A DNA stretch of 7,320 nucleotides from Peptostreptococcaceae bacterium (GTDB taxonomy: Bacteria; Bacillota_A; Clostridia; Peptostreptococcales; Acidaminobacteraceae), in the NCBI GenBank assembly GCA_013619035.1, contig JABXKX010000094.1, positions 1-7,320 on the forward strand, read 5' to 3'. The notes beneath the pieces are model-generated. The model saw nothing but the letters and a program-made list of their open reading frames with translations, ran no database searches and was not told the origin of the DNA. The position numbers were made by a program, and so were the translations under genes. Of the stretch, positions 1-6,108 are shown piece by piece (within the stretch, counting starts at the first letter, position 1; every line of letters starts with the position of its first letter).

Positions 1-278
1 CCTTAAAAGGACATTATCATCAGGATTGGAATTTTAATGTTGTTAAAACCGGTGACCGATTAAGTCTGGGGCAAAAAGAATTGATTTTTGTTGAAGCCCC
101 CATGCTCCACTGGCCCGACACCATGTTCTGCTATTTAACGCAAGACAATATTCTTTTCAGCACTGACGGGTTCGGTCAGCACTATGCATCTGAATATTTG
201 TTCAATGATGCTGCTAATGAAAATGCTTTTGATAAATATTCAGAAGATTCTTTGTACCTAGCCTTGGAGGCAAAATAA
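1..278 (+). CDS. fprA: A-type flavodiiron protein, internal fragment (5' end outside window, 3' end broken)
   Basis: The frame is open from the left edge (first full codon at 3) to TAA at 276-278. Flavodiiron proteins reduce O2 or NO to protect anaerobes, using a di-iron centre in a metallo-beta-lactamase fold followed by a flavodoxin domain. What is seen is the middle of the beta-lactamase-like domain: [16 protein letters not shown], with the iron-ligand His of LHWPD at 108-110, then [19 protein letters not shown], with the iron-ligand Asp at 165-167. The HxExDH motif would lie left of the window. After the Asp at 207-209 the expected short linker and YYANI-like segment do not appear, and neither do the last iron-ligand His nor the flavodoxin domain. 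Codons 210-275 are probably read-through into foreign sequence that encodes a TPR on the other strand. The family call is firm; the end at 278 is not a natural C-terminus. Confidence 0.85.
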   Translation, partial: LKGHYHQDWNFNVVKTGDRLSLGQKELIFVEAPMLHWPDTMFCYLTQDNILFSTDGFGQHYASEYLFNDAANENAFDKYSEDSLYLALEAK

Positions 279-1609
279 TGCGTAAGATTGGTGTAGGCTA
301 TTATCAAACGATTATTAGCATTGATCGACTGAAATTGTTGAATTGCTTTTTCTAAACAATCCTCAAACGAATTATCTTTTTGCCCCGATCCTGCAAATCT
401 AAAGCTCTCATCGTCTCCATTGTTAAGAACTGCAGTATACTTACTTTGAATATCACCATCAACTATAACTTTGTAAGGTGCGCCATCAAGAAGTGTATAC
501 TCTCTTAACCATAGTGCAACAGTATATTCATCTCCAGTAACCAATTCAACTCTTAAAGTAGAGAAGCCACCTGGAACAACTGTTTTGCCATCTAAAGTAA
601 TGTCATAGTTACCAGGTAATGTAACATTGGTCGTAATTGGATGTGTAAAAGTAACATGTACTAAATTCTTACTAATAGCTCTCACAGTAGATATCTGGAA
701 ATAATCAGATTCAACAATTTCAGGTAATCCCATGAAAGTTGAAGTCAGATTATTTGTTGCAATTTCTTGTTTATCAACAACACCATTTAATATAACAGTA
801 TATTCTTCATTTTCTAAGTCAGCAGTTTCAACAGAAATAACCTTCTTACTAAATGAAACTTTACTAACATCTACTGATTTATTTGATTTATCTATGATCG
901 TCACATCTGCAGCAGTTATTTCTTCGTTCATAGTGATCGTTATATCATTTGCTGAAGTAACTTTAACACTAGATATTTTGCTCTTTAATTCATCTTTAAT
1001 CATTAAACCTTTTTCTACAGCTAAGTCTTCAGTTATAACACCTTTAGAAACTAATCTTGATATCACTGTGTCAGATGTACCTTCAACTTCTAATTCTAGA
1101 GAATTTGTCATAATTGAAACCACATCACCGCGTAAGAAGTTCGCATCAACAGTAGAAGCTGTTATTAAGCCTTCGCTGTATGCTTTACTGTGGATCATAT
1201 TCCATGCTGTATCAGTCTCACCAATAACCTTTAACATCATTGATAAGAATTCTTGTTCAGAAACCAATTTGTTCGGTTGGAATGTCCCATCAGGATAACC
1301 ACTCACAATACCATTTGTATAACAATAAGATACATATGGTACAAACCACTCATTTCCTTTAACATCACTGAAAGCAGTTATCGTTTCAGGATTTGATAAT
1401 ACATTTGATTGCTCTCCCATTATTTTTACAATAAACGTAGAAGCTTGTGCACGAGTTAACTCTTTATCCAACTCAAAACCTGCTCCTGTACCACTCAATA
1501 GATTCAACTCTGATAGTAATTCAGCATCACTAGCTGTATCTGCATAAACTGTAAACATCATTGCAAATACTAATGTTAGAATCATTAATACTTTTACTCC
1601 GTATTTCAT
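182..1609 (-). CDS. Secreted SLH-domain protein with two Ig-like domains; C-terminus chimeric
   Basis: A cell-surface protein of 475 codons, probably held to secondary cell-wall polysaccharide by its SLH repeats. Residues 1-23 are a signal peptide ending VYA. Three SLH repeats follow: 27-65 (with LTRAQ at 51-55), 80-130 ([16 protein letters not shown], then GYPDGTFQP) and 134-175 (FLRGD). Two Ig-like domains sit at about 211-294 and 303-408, the second ending FRFAGSG. Residues 411-469 are instead TPR-like, and the last codons are antisense to the flavodiiron gene, so the native C-terminus is missing. The ATG at 1607-1609 is chosen because GAGGTG lies 6 nt upstream; a GTG in frame at 1616-1618 falls inside that Shine-Dalgarno sequence. 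It has its own extended -10 promoter. It shares its plan with the larger SLH gene upstream. A role as minor S-layer or envelope protein is inferred. Confidence 0.8.
   Translation of the reverse strand: MKYGVKVLMILTLVFAMMFTVYADTASDAELLSELNLLSGTGAGFELDKELTRAQASTFIVKIMGEQSNVLSNPETITAFSDVKGNEWFVPYVSYCYTNGIVSGYPDGTFQPNKLVSEQEFLSMMLKVIGETDTAWNMIHSKAYSEGLITASTVDANFLRGDVVSIMTNSLELEVEGTSDTVISRLVSKGVITEDLAVEKGLMIKDELKSKISSVKVTSANDITITMNEEITAADVTIIDKSNKSVDVSKVSFSKKVISVETADLENEEYTVILNGVVDKQEIATNNLTSTFMGLPEIVESDYFQISTVRAISKNLVHVTFTHPITTNVTLPGNYDITLDGKTVVPGGFSTLRVELVTGDEYTVALWLREYTLLDGAPYKVIVDGDIQSKYTAVLNNGDDESFRFAGSGQKDNSFEDCLEKAIQQFQSINANNRLIIAYTNLTHYFASKARYKESSEYLSKAFSLAASLNKYSDA
203..379 (-). pseudogene. 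TPR protein fragment fused to the end of the SLH gene
   Basis: This is the segment coding residues 411-469 of the 475-aa frame. It reads as one half repeat ([15 protein letters not shown]) followed by a complete tetratricopeptide unit starting AYTNLTHYF and continuing [17 protein letters not shown]. Aligned without gaps to the canonical TPR pattern, the Ala-aromatic-x-Asn-Leu start, the central Tyr, the Glu and the Lys-Ala-x-x-Leu end all fall in register over about 29 residues. TPRs mediate protein-protein contacts and are usually in repeated, often cytoplasmic arrays, unlike the secreted Ig-like domains it is joined to. No start, signal or flanking repeats are present. The parent gene is unknown. 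I treat it as a displaced gene piece, although a very short natural C-terminal TPR cannot be fully excluded. Confidence 0.6.
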
Positions 1610-1615
1610 ACTCTT

Positions 1616-1621
1616 CACCTC
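1616..1621 (-). promoter_or_regulatory. Ribosome binding site of the small SLH gene
   Basis: GAGGTG reads on the minus strand with a 6-nt spacer to the ATG at 1607-1609. It decides the start: the in-frame GTG at 1616-1618 is part of this site and has no suitable site of its own. Confidence 0.8.
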
Positions 1622-1648
1622 ATTTTAGTTTGATATTCCAATATCTAA

Positions 1649-1656
1649 ATTATACC
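1649..1656 (-). promoter_or_regulatory. Extended -10 promoter of the small SLH gene
   Basis: The minus strand reads TTGGTATAAT: a perfect TATAAT at 1649-1654 preceded by TGG (TGn), the extended -10 form that can work without a good -35. No convincing -35 is seen at 16-18 nt; that position is occupied by the hairpin and T-run of the preceding terminator. Transcription would begin near 1641-1643, giving a leader of roughly 30 nt. The promoter would give the gene expression independent of the large SLH gene. Confidence 0.6.
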
Positions 1657-1684
1657 AAAAAAAAAGACCATATTTATAATATGG
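1657..1684 (-). terminator. Second terminator after the large SLH gene
   Basis: On the minus strand the stem CCATAT (1679-1684) pairs with ATATGG (1668-1673) across a 5-nt loop. Two bases later comes a run of nine T (1657-1665). The stem is short and AT-rich but the T-run is strong. It directly abuts the extended -10 promoter of the next gene, so it probably isolates that gene from read-through. Confidence 0.65.
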
Positions 1685-1708
1685 CTAACTTGTAATTTGA
1701 TTTTAATA

Positions 1709-1742
1709 TAAAAACAGCTTGAAGCAATATGCTTCAAGCTGT
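1709..1742 (-). terminator. Main rho-independent terminator of the large SLH gene
   Basis: A perfect 12-bp stem, ACAGCTTGAAGC (1731-1742) with GCTTCAAGCTGT (1714-1725), closes a 5-nt loop and is followed on the minus strand by TTTTTATATT. It starts about 28 nt after the stop codon at 1771-1773. This is a clear intrinsic terminator, as expected after a highly transcribed gene. Confidence 0.9.
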
Positions 1743-1770
1743 AATTAATTAATATAATCTAATAAGATAA

Positions 1771-4700
1771 TTAGAATGTACCAATAGCAGTATCAGCTAC
1801 AGGAACAAAAGCATTACCGTTTAAATCTTTAACAGCAGCAATATCCATTGTACCAGGATCAGTTGCTTCAATAGCAACAGAACCAGCAACTGTTATAGTA
1901 ATAGTATCAGTTCCTGAACCAGTAAGTGAAACTACTGTAAATGTTTCAGCAGCATCGCCATTATTCTTATCAACAAATTTACCATCAGTAAAATCTGCAG
2001 CAGTTACATTAACAGCTTCGTTAAACACAACTACTAGAGTAGTAGCATTTGTAAAATCTGCACTTGTCAATGTTGGAACATCAGTATCAGTCTCTTCATC
2101 AGTAACTACAGTTACACCAGCAGAACCATCATCTAAACCTTCAGCATTTAATAAACCAGCTGGTTTAGTAGCATCACCATTATCATCGATAGTTACTTCA
2201 ACAGCGTCGTTATCAGACATTTCAACATCATCAGCACCAACGAATACATCAACTAATACTAATGTAATTGTAGACCATGCATTAACAACATGTGCGTTAG
2301 CATCTGTAGTGTCAGTATCATCAGTAGCAGCAGCAGTAGTAACAGAAGTAATATCTGTAGCTAATAAAGTTTCACCAGCAACTGTTACATCGAAGTCAGC
2401 TAAGAATGCAGCAGTATCTCCGTTATAAGTAGCAGCAGCTAATGCTTGATCTAAAGTGATTACGATAGTAGCAGGAGCGCCATCATTCATAGTAGCAGCA
2501 ACTTTTTGAACAGCAATATCATCAGCAGCAGCAGTGCTTACAGAGAACTCTGTGAAGAATGCATCACCATCTGAATCTTTAACGTCTTTGTTACCAGCTT
2601 TGTTACTTACTGTTTTAGCAATCTTTAATTGTAATTTTGTTAAATCTGTATCGAAAGCAGTATCAATAGTAAGAATTACACTGTTATCTGTTGTATCCCA
2701 AACAGCTTGTGTGATTGCATCTTCAAATGCATCATCTTCAGTTGCATCTGTATTTTCTTCGATATCATAGTTTGCAGGATCAATTACATCACTTACATTC
2801 ATATCTTCTGGGAAGAATACTTTAACAGTTTTACTATCTAACATAGTAACACCGATATCAGTCATGTAGTTAGTATCAGTAGTGTTCTTAGAGAACTCAA
2901 TAATACCATTTGAAGTAGGATCTAAGTCAAAAGCAACTTTAGAATTACTTAATTCGTGAGTAGAGATTCCAGCAGTTGTACCAGTCTCAACAACAAAGTC
3001 TAATTTGTTGTTCATGTCAGCGTCCATACCAGTTTCAAGAACGAATACCCACTCTGTATCTGAATCATTAATGCTATAAGCATCAGTGAATTCAATATCA
3101 GTTGCATCAAAGTCACCATCAGCATTTAAATCGATGAATGCAAATTCATTTGCTTCCATAGCATCATCAGTTGATGAATCTCTATCAATTTCAATTGCTC
3201 TTACAGCTTGATCAAAGTAAACTTTAACAGTCTTGCTTGATAAAGCAACAACACCATCAATGTTAATTTCGTCAGCATTTGAAGCATTTTCAGCAAAAGC
3301 AACTTCGTTTACATCATCTTCATTTTCAATATTTGTTACAACAGTTTTATTTACTACTAAAGTAATCTCATCACCTGTTGGATTTTCGAAGATTTCAGCA
3401 GTATCAGCAGTTACGATAAGAATTTGATCGTTTGTAGGATGAGCATAAGCATAACCTTCAAATGTAGTTACATTTGCAGTATCGCCTTCATATACAAGGT
3501 CAAACACTGTATTAGTTAAATCAGCACCTAAAGTGATACCTTCTAAATCAGCAACATCACCATCAAAGTATAACTTTAATGTTCTATCATCAGTAGCTAC
3601 AACAGCTTCTAAAGTGATATCTGAATCAGAATCACCATATTTACCTGAGAATTTATCAGTTTCACCATCTTTGTCCATAGCAACGCCATCAGCATTGTAA
3701 ACATTGTTTACTGTGATTTCATATACTTTTCCAACTTTTAATTCAGAAACAGTAAGTTCTACTGTATCAGCATCAATTTTCTTAACAGCAGATGGGTATC
3801 CAATTCCGCCATCAATTGAGTAACTAGCTACAGAAAGAGCATTGTCACCGTGGTTCTCGTTAAATGTAACTCTAACTTTTTTGTCAGCTGTGTTTACAGC
3901 AGTAACAGAAGTAATTTCATCAGCAACACCTTCACCAGTGAAAGTAGCGTCTAAATCTTCATCAGTTACGTTACCAAACTTATCAGCTAAACCTTCTGCA
4001 ATTGTTACTTCATATAAAGTAGCAGCAGTTTGCTCATCAGTGATTAAAGTAATAGTCTTAGCTTCTGCATCAACATCGTCGATAGAGATTACAGCTAATT
4101 CATCTTTGTCACCATATTTTTCAATGATTGAGAATAAAGCAACATCATACTCGTCAGCTAATTCAGAATCATCAGTAATTGTTAATACAACAGTTGTGTT
4201 GTTATCAGCAGTAGCAGAGAAACCAGAAGGCTCATCAGTATCTGCACCTTTACCAGTGAAAGTAGTAGAATCATCATCTGAATCTAAAGCTTCACCATAT
4301 AAAGTTCCAACGTTTGCAACTTCTAATTCGTATAATGTAGCATCAGTAGTATCAGCAGCTAATGTTAATCTAACAGTAGTCTTGATAACTTCATCATCTG
4401 AGTCAAGTTTCATTTCAACACTTGCAACAGCAACTTCATCTTTGTCGCCATATTTTTCAGTGATTGTGTAGTTAGAAGCATCAGTAGCTTCTTCTACATT
4501 TACATTTACATCAAATACAACATCTACAGTTACAGAATCAACAGCATTTGCAGAATCAACTGTTTGCTCTGAAGTATCCATTGATTGACCTGTGAAAGTA
4601 TCAGTAGCATCATCAGCAGCGTTTCCAGCTAAATCAACAAGACCAGCAACTTCTACTTCGTATAAAGTAGCATCTGTTTGCTCATCAGTAGTAACTAAAA

Positions 4701-5769
4701 TTGCGTCACTTGCTGAATACTCAATGTTAACTACAGCTAATTCATCTTTGTCACCATACTTCTCAGTAATAGTAACTGTAACATCGTCTAATAATACAGC
4801 TTCAGTTAAAGTAATTTTAACTTCGTTGTAATCATCAGATTCAACTGAATCGATACCAGGATCAGTTTCGTCAGCAGACATACCACCGAAATCAACAGTA
4901 AGATCACCTGAAGCAACTGTGTATAAAGAACCAGCAGCCATATCATCAGCAACTGTTACTAATACAGTGTAGTTGTCAGCATCCCAAGGAGCGAATTCAA
5001 CTTTTTCTACTTCTAAAACAGCGTCATCTTCGTCTACAACTGAGAATTGATCTACAGTTACAGCAGTAGGAGCAGCTAAATCATCAGCATCGTCTAAAGC
5101 AACTTCAATTACATTTGAATTTAATGCTTTAGCAGAATCTACAGCTACAGCTTCAGGAGCAGCTGGAGTAGGAGATACATAATTAGTTAATGCTAAAGCA
5201 GTACCTAATGTATCAGTCTCATCCATTTTAGGAGTATCTAATACTGTTCTTAAAGCAGCAAAAGCTTCTCCTCTTAAAACTGAAGTTGAATCAGCAGCTG
5301 TGATTTCAATTTCTAATTCTTCAGCTTTAGTGTTAACGTCAGCCCACTCTACAGTGTAACCTAATGCTTTTACAAACATAGCGTTAACTTCTTGAGCTTT
5401 CATAACGTCTTCTGGTCTGAAAGTTCCACCAGCAGCGTCTCCACTCATCCATCCTTGTTGCTCAGCGAAAGCAACGTAAGGTGTGAACCATTTTCCTTCT
5501 TCTACGTCAGTAAAAGATGGAGCGAAAGCATAAGCTTCTGCTTCAGTTTTCTTTCCGTATAATTGTGATAAGATTACAGTCATCTGTTCTCTTGTAAGAA
5601 CAGAAGCTTCCTCTAAACCTAGATCAGTACCAGCAATAACGCCGTAAGACTTTAAGTCTTGACCAGCTTGTGAATCAGCAGCTGTAGTAGCAGCATCATC
5701 AGCGAATGCAGGCATGATAGTTCCAAACACCATTACTAGTGCAAGAACAAGAGATAAAACTCTTTTCAT
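1771..5769 (-). CDS. Large SLH-anchored S-layer-like protein with about nine Ig-like domains
   Basis: A 1332-aa exported surface protein, probably the main S-layer or outer-wall protein. Residues 1-23 are a signal peptide (hydrophobic core, AFA then DDA). SLH repeats lie at about 36-72 (VLTREQM), 85-137 (FTDVEEGKWFTPYVAF) and 142-178 (VLRGEAF). From about 200 to the end runs a chain of Ig-like beta domains of 90-120 residues, many closing with a D-x-x-GN turn and F-T/S-G linker, resembling the bacterial Ig-like families seen in S-layer proteins. Three tandem domains carry the near-identical motif EKYGDKDELAV. Residues 880-891 form an EF-hand-like calcium loop. By hand count Asp+Glu are about 275, Lys+Arg about 62 (10 Arg), with no Cys, so the protein is strongly acidic. 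The ATG is supported by AGGAGG 8 nt upstream. It is monocistronic, with its own promoter and two terminators. The S-layer role is inferred from architecture; an adhesin is the alternative. Confidence 0.88.
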   Translation of the reverse strand: MKRVLSLVLALVMVFGTIMPAFADDAATTAADSQAGQDLKSYGVIAGTDLGLEEASVLTREQMTVILSQLYGKKTEAEAYAFAPSFTDVEEGKWFTPYVAFAEQQGWMSGDAAGGTFRPEDVMKAQEVNAMFVKALGYTVEWADVNTKAEELEIEITAADSTSVLRGEAFAALRTVLDTPKMDETDTLGTALALTNYVSPTPAAPEAVAVDSAKALNSNVIEVALDDADDLAAPTAVTVDQFSVVDEDDAVLEVEKVEFAPWDADNYTVLVTVADDMAAGSLYTVASGDLTVDFGGMSADETDPGIDSVESDDYNEVKITLTEAVLLDDVTVTITEKYGDKDELAVVNIEYSASDAILVTTDEQTDATLYEVEVAGLVDLAGNAADDATDTFTGQSMDTSEQTVDSANAVDSVTVDVVFDVNVNVEEATDASNYTITEKYGDKDEVAVASVEMKLDSDDEVIKTTVRLTLAADTTDATLYELEVANVGTLYGEALDSDDDSTTFTGKGADTDEPSGFSATADNNTTVVLTITDDSELADEYDVALFSIIEKYGDKDELAVISIDDVDAEAKTITLITDEQTAATLYEVTIAEGLADKFGNVTDEDLDATFTGEGVADEITSVTAVNTADKKVRVTFNENHGDNALSVASYSIDGGIGYPSAVKKIDADTVELTVSELKVGKVYEITVNNVYNADGVAMDKDGETDKFSGKYGDSDSDITLEAVVATDDRTLKLYFDGDVADLEGITLGADLTNTVFDLVYEGDTANVTTFEGYAYAHPTNDQILIVTADTAEIFENPTGDEITLVVNKTVVTNIENEDDVNEVAFAENASNADEINIDGVVALSSKTVKVYFDQAVRAIEIDRDSSTDDAMEANEFAFIDLNADGDFDATDIEFTDAYSINDSDTEWVFVLETGMDADMNNKLDFVVETGTTAGISTHELSNSKVAFDLDPTSNGIIEFSKNTTDTNYMTDIGVTMLDSKTVKVFFPEDMNVSDVIDPANYDIEENTDATEDDAFEDAITQAVWDTTDNSVILTIDTAFDTDLTKLQLKIAKTVSNKAGNKDVKDSDGDAFFTEFSVSTAAADDIAVQKVAATMNDGAPATIVITLDQALAAATYNGDTAAFLADFDVTVAGETLLATDITSVTTAAATDDTDTTDANAHVVNAWSTITLVLVDVFVGADDVEMSDNDAVEVTIDDNGDATKPAGLLNAEGLDDGSAGVTVVTDEETDTDVPTLTSADFTNATTLVVVFNEAVNVTAADFTDGKFVDKNNGDAAETFTVVSLTGSGTDTITITVAGSVAIEATDPGTMDIAAVKDLNGNAFVPVADTAIGTF
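3097..3132 (-). other. EF-hand/dockerin-like calcium loop in the large SLH protein
   Basis: This codes residues 880-891, DLNADGDFDATD. The positions fit the 12-residue calcium loop: D880 (1), N882 (3), D884 (5), G885 (6), D888 (9), D891 (12). A looser partial version, with Val at position 1, occurs at 1063-1074. S-layer lattices commonly need calcium, so this is a plausible metal site, but binding is not shown. Confidence 0.6.
4090..4122 (-). repeat. EKYGDKDELAV motif, copy 3
   Basis: Residues 550-560 of the large SLH protein. It is the same protein motif as copies 1 and 2, 112 residues after copy 2, inside the third of three related Ig-like domains. The DNA matches copy 1 closely, with synonymous C/T changes. 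Confidence 0.85.
4426..4458 (-). repeat. EKYGDKDEVAV motif, copy 2
   Basis: Residues 438-448 of the large SLH protein, with Val for Leu at the ninth position. It is 102 residues after copy 1. Downstream in each domain a second shared motif, ATLYEVEVA or ATLYELEVA type, confirms whole-domain duplication. Confidence 0.85.
4732..4764 (-). repeat. EKYGDKDELAV motif, copy 1
   Basis: Residues 336-346 of the large SLH protein, in the first of three related Ig-like domains (about 300-397, 398-508 and 509-614). It is identical in protein sequence to copy 3. Confidence 0.85.
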
Positions 5770-5777
5770 GTTAAATT

Positions 5778-5783
5778 CCTCCT
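5778..5783 (-). promoter_or_regulatory. Ribosome binding site of the large SLH gene
   Basis: AGGAGG on the minus strand is a full match to the anti-Shine-Dalgarno core, 8 nt before the ATG at 5767-5769. This fits a strongly translated gene. Confidence 0.9.
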
Positions 5784-5798
5784 ATAAAATATGTAGTT

Positions 5799-5850
5799 CG
5801 TCTGGAGAAGGGAAATTGATCAATACAACATGTCCCCCTTCAACTTAGAC
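5799..5850 (-). promoter_or_regulatory. Stem-loop in the leader of the large SLH gene
   Basis: On the minus strand GAAGGG (5836-5841) pairs with CCCTTC (5807-5812) around a 23-nt loop. An outer GTCT/AGAC pairing (about 5847-5850 with 5800-5803) extends it across an internal loop. The loop contains the palindrome ATTGATCAAT (5815-5824). The structure ends about 16 nt before the ribosome binding site, leaving that site free. A role in translation or mRNA stability is inference. Confidence 0.4.
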
Positions 5851-5857
5851 TGTTGAC

Positions 5858-5880
5858 GGATTAGCAGGAATAGCCAATCC
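5858..5880 (-). promoter_or_regulatory. 5'-end stem-loop of the large SLH gene leader
   Basis: On the minus strand GGATTGGC (5873-5880) pairs with GCTAATCC (5858-5865) in an 8-bp stem with one G-U pair and a 7-nt loop. The predicted transcription start is about 5880-5882, so the hairpin would sit at the extreme 5' end of the mRNA. Such 5' hairpins are known to slow mRNA decay in Gram-positive bacteria; that function is inferred here. Confidence 0.5.
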
Positions 5881-5888
5881 TAATGTAG

Positions 5889-5918
5889 ATTATATCATCA
5901 GTTCTGTTTTATAGACAA
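5889..5918 (-). promoter_or_regulatory. Promoter of the large SLH gene
   Basis: The minus strand shows TTGTCT (5913-5918, 4 of 6 to TTGACA), an 18-nt spacer, and a perfect TATAAT (5889-5894) preceded by TGA, an extended -10. A start near 5880-5882 gives a leader of about 110 nt. This is a housekeeping sigma-A-type promoter. Confidence 0.7.
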
Positions 5919-6061
5919 TTATTCCAAGGCTTTGTAACATAACTGTAAATTATGCAACAAACCCTTAACGTGTCTTCTTTTCAGAACCAATTCAACTTTA
6001 TATGTATTATACACCAAAATCGCCTATCATAGGTTACAGAATTGTTACGATATTGTTAACC
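5919..6061. other. Non-coding stretch upstream of the S-layer promoter
   Basis: No gene is seen here. It contains a further TATAAT on the minus strand (6006-6011) without a convincing -35, an 11-base palindrome CCTATCATAGG (6023-6033), and GTTAC/GTTAA units starting at 6033, 6044 and 6055, spaced exactly 11 bp apart. These could be a second, distal promoter and a regulator site, but each is short and may be chance in AT-rich DNA. Confidence 0.3.
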
Positions 6062-6104
6062 AGAAAAGACGCAGAAGTGTGATATAGCCACCCTTCTACG
6101 TCTT
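6062..6104 (-). terminator. Terminator of the S41 protease gene
   Basis: Beginning 4 nt after the stop codon, the minus strand has AAGACG (6099-6104) pairing with CGTCTT (6066-6071), extended inward by AGAAG/CTTCT after one G-U pair and by a few further pairs past a mismatch. TTTTC follows. The stem is long but the T-run is short, so termination may be partial. Confidence 0.7.
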
Positions 6105-6108
6105 ATAG

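Noticed and set aside
278..355. Plus-strand 25-codon frame (ATG at 278-280) overlapping the TAA at 276-278, with GGAGG 8 nt upstream
   Set aside because: The site looks ideal, but the peptide resembles nothing and the same bases code a good TPR on the other strand. GGAGG arises from the antisense of TPR codons in the chimeric region.
732..1298. Long open frame on the plus strand opposite the small SLH gene
   Set aside because: Its Ser/Thr/Val-rich composition is the antisense image of the SLH/Ig-like coding sequence, with no ribosome binding site and no domain features.
1616..1618. GTG as start of the small SLH gene, giving 478 codons
   Set aside because: The GTG is inside the Shine-Dalgarno sequence that serves the ATG at 1607-1609.
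2320..2540. Runs of AGCAGCAGC/ATCAGCAGC resembling a microsatellite
   Set aside because: They are Ala and Asp/Thr codons of a low-complexity acidic protein segment, not a uniform tandem repeat.
3842..4471. 209-codon open frame on the plus strand opposite the large SLH gene, and shorter ones at 2534-2770, 3233-3427 and 4592-4831
   Set aside because: All are antisense shadows of the biased codon use of the large gene; the repeats seen in them mirror the EKYGDKDE copies.
4090..4764. Three spaced near-identical 33-bp units considered as a CRISPR-like array
   Set aside because: Spacing of over 300 bp, in-frame protein motif and synonymous changes between copies show they are duplicated protein domains.
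5853..5858. TTGACG on the plus strand as a -35 box
   Set aside because: No -10 lies at 16-18 nt and no plus-strand gene follows; it is part of the minus-strand leader.
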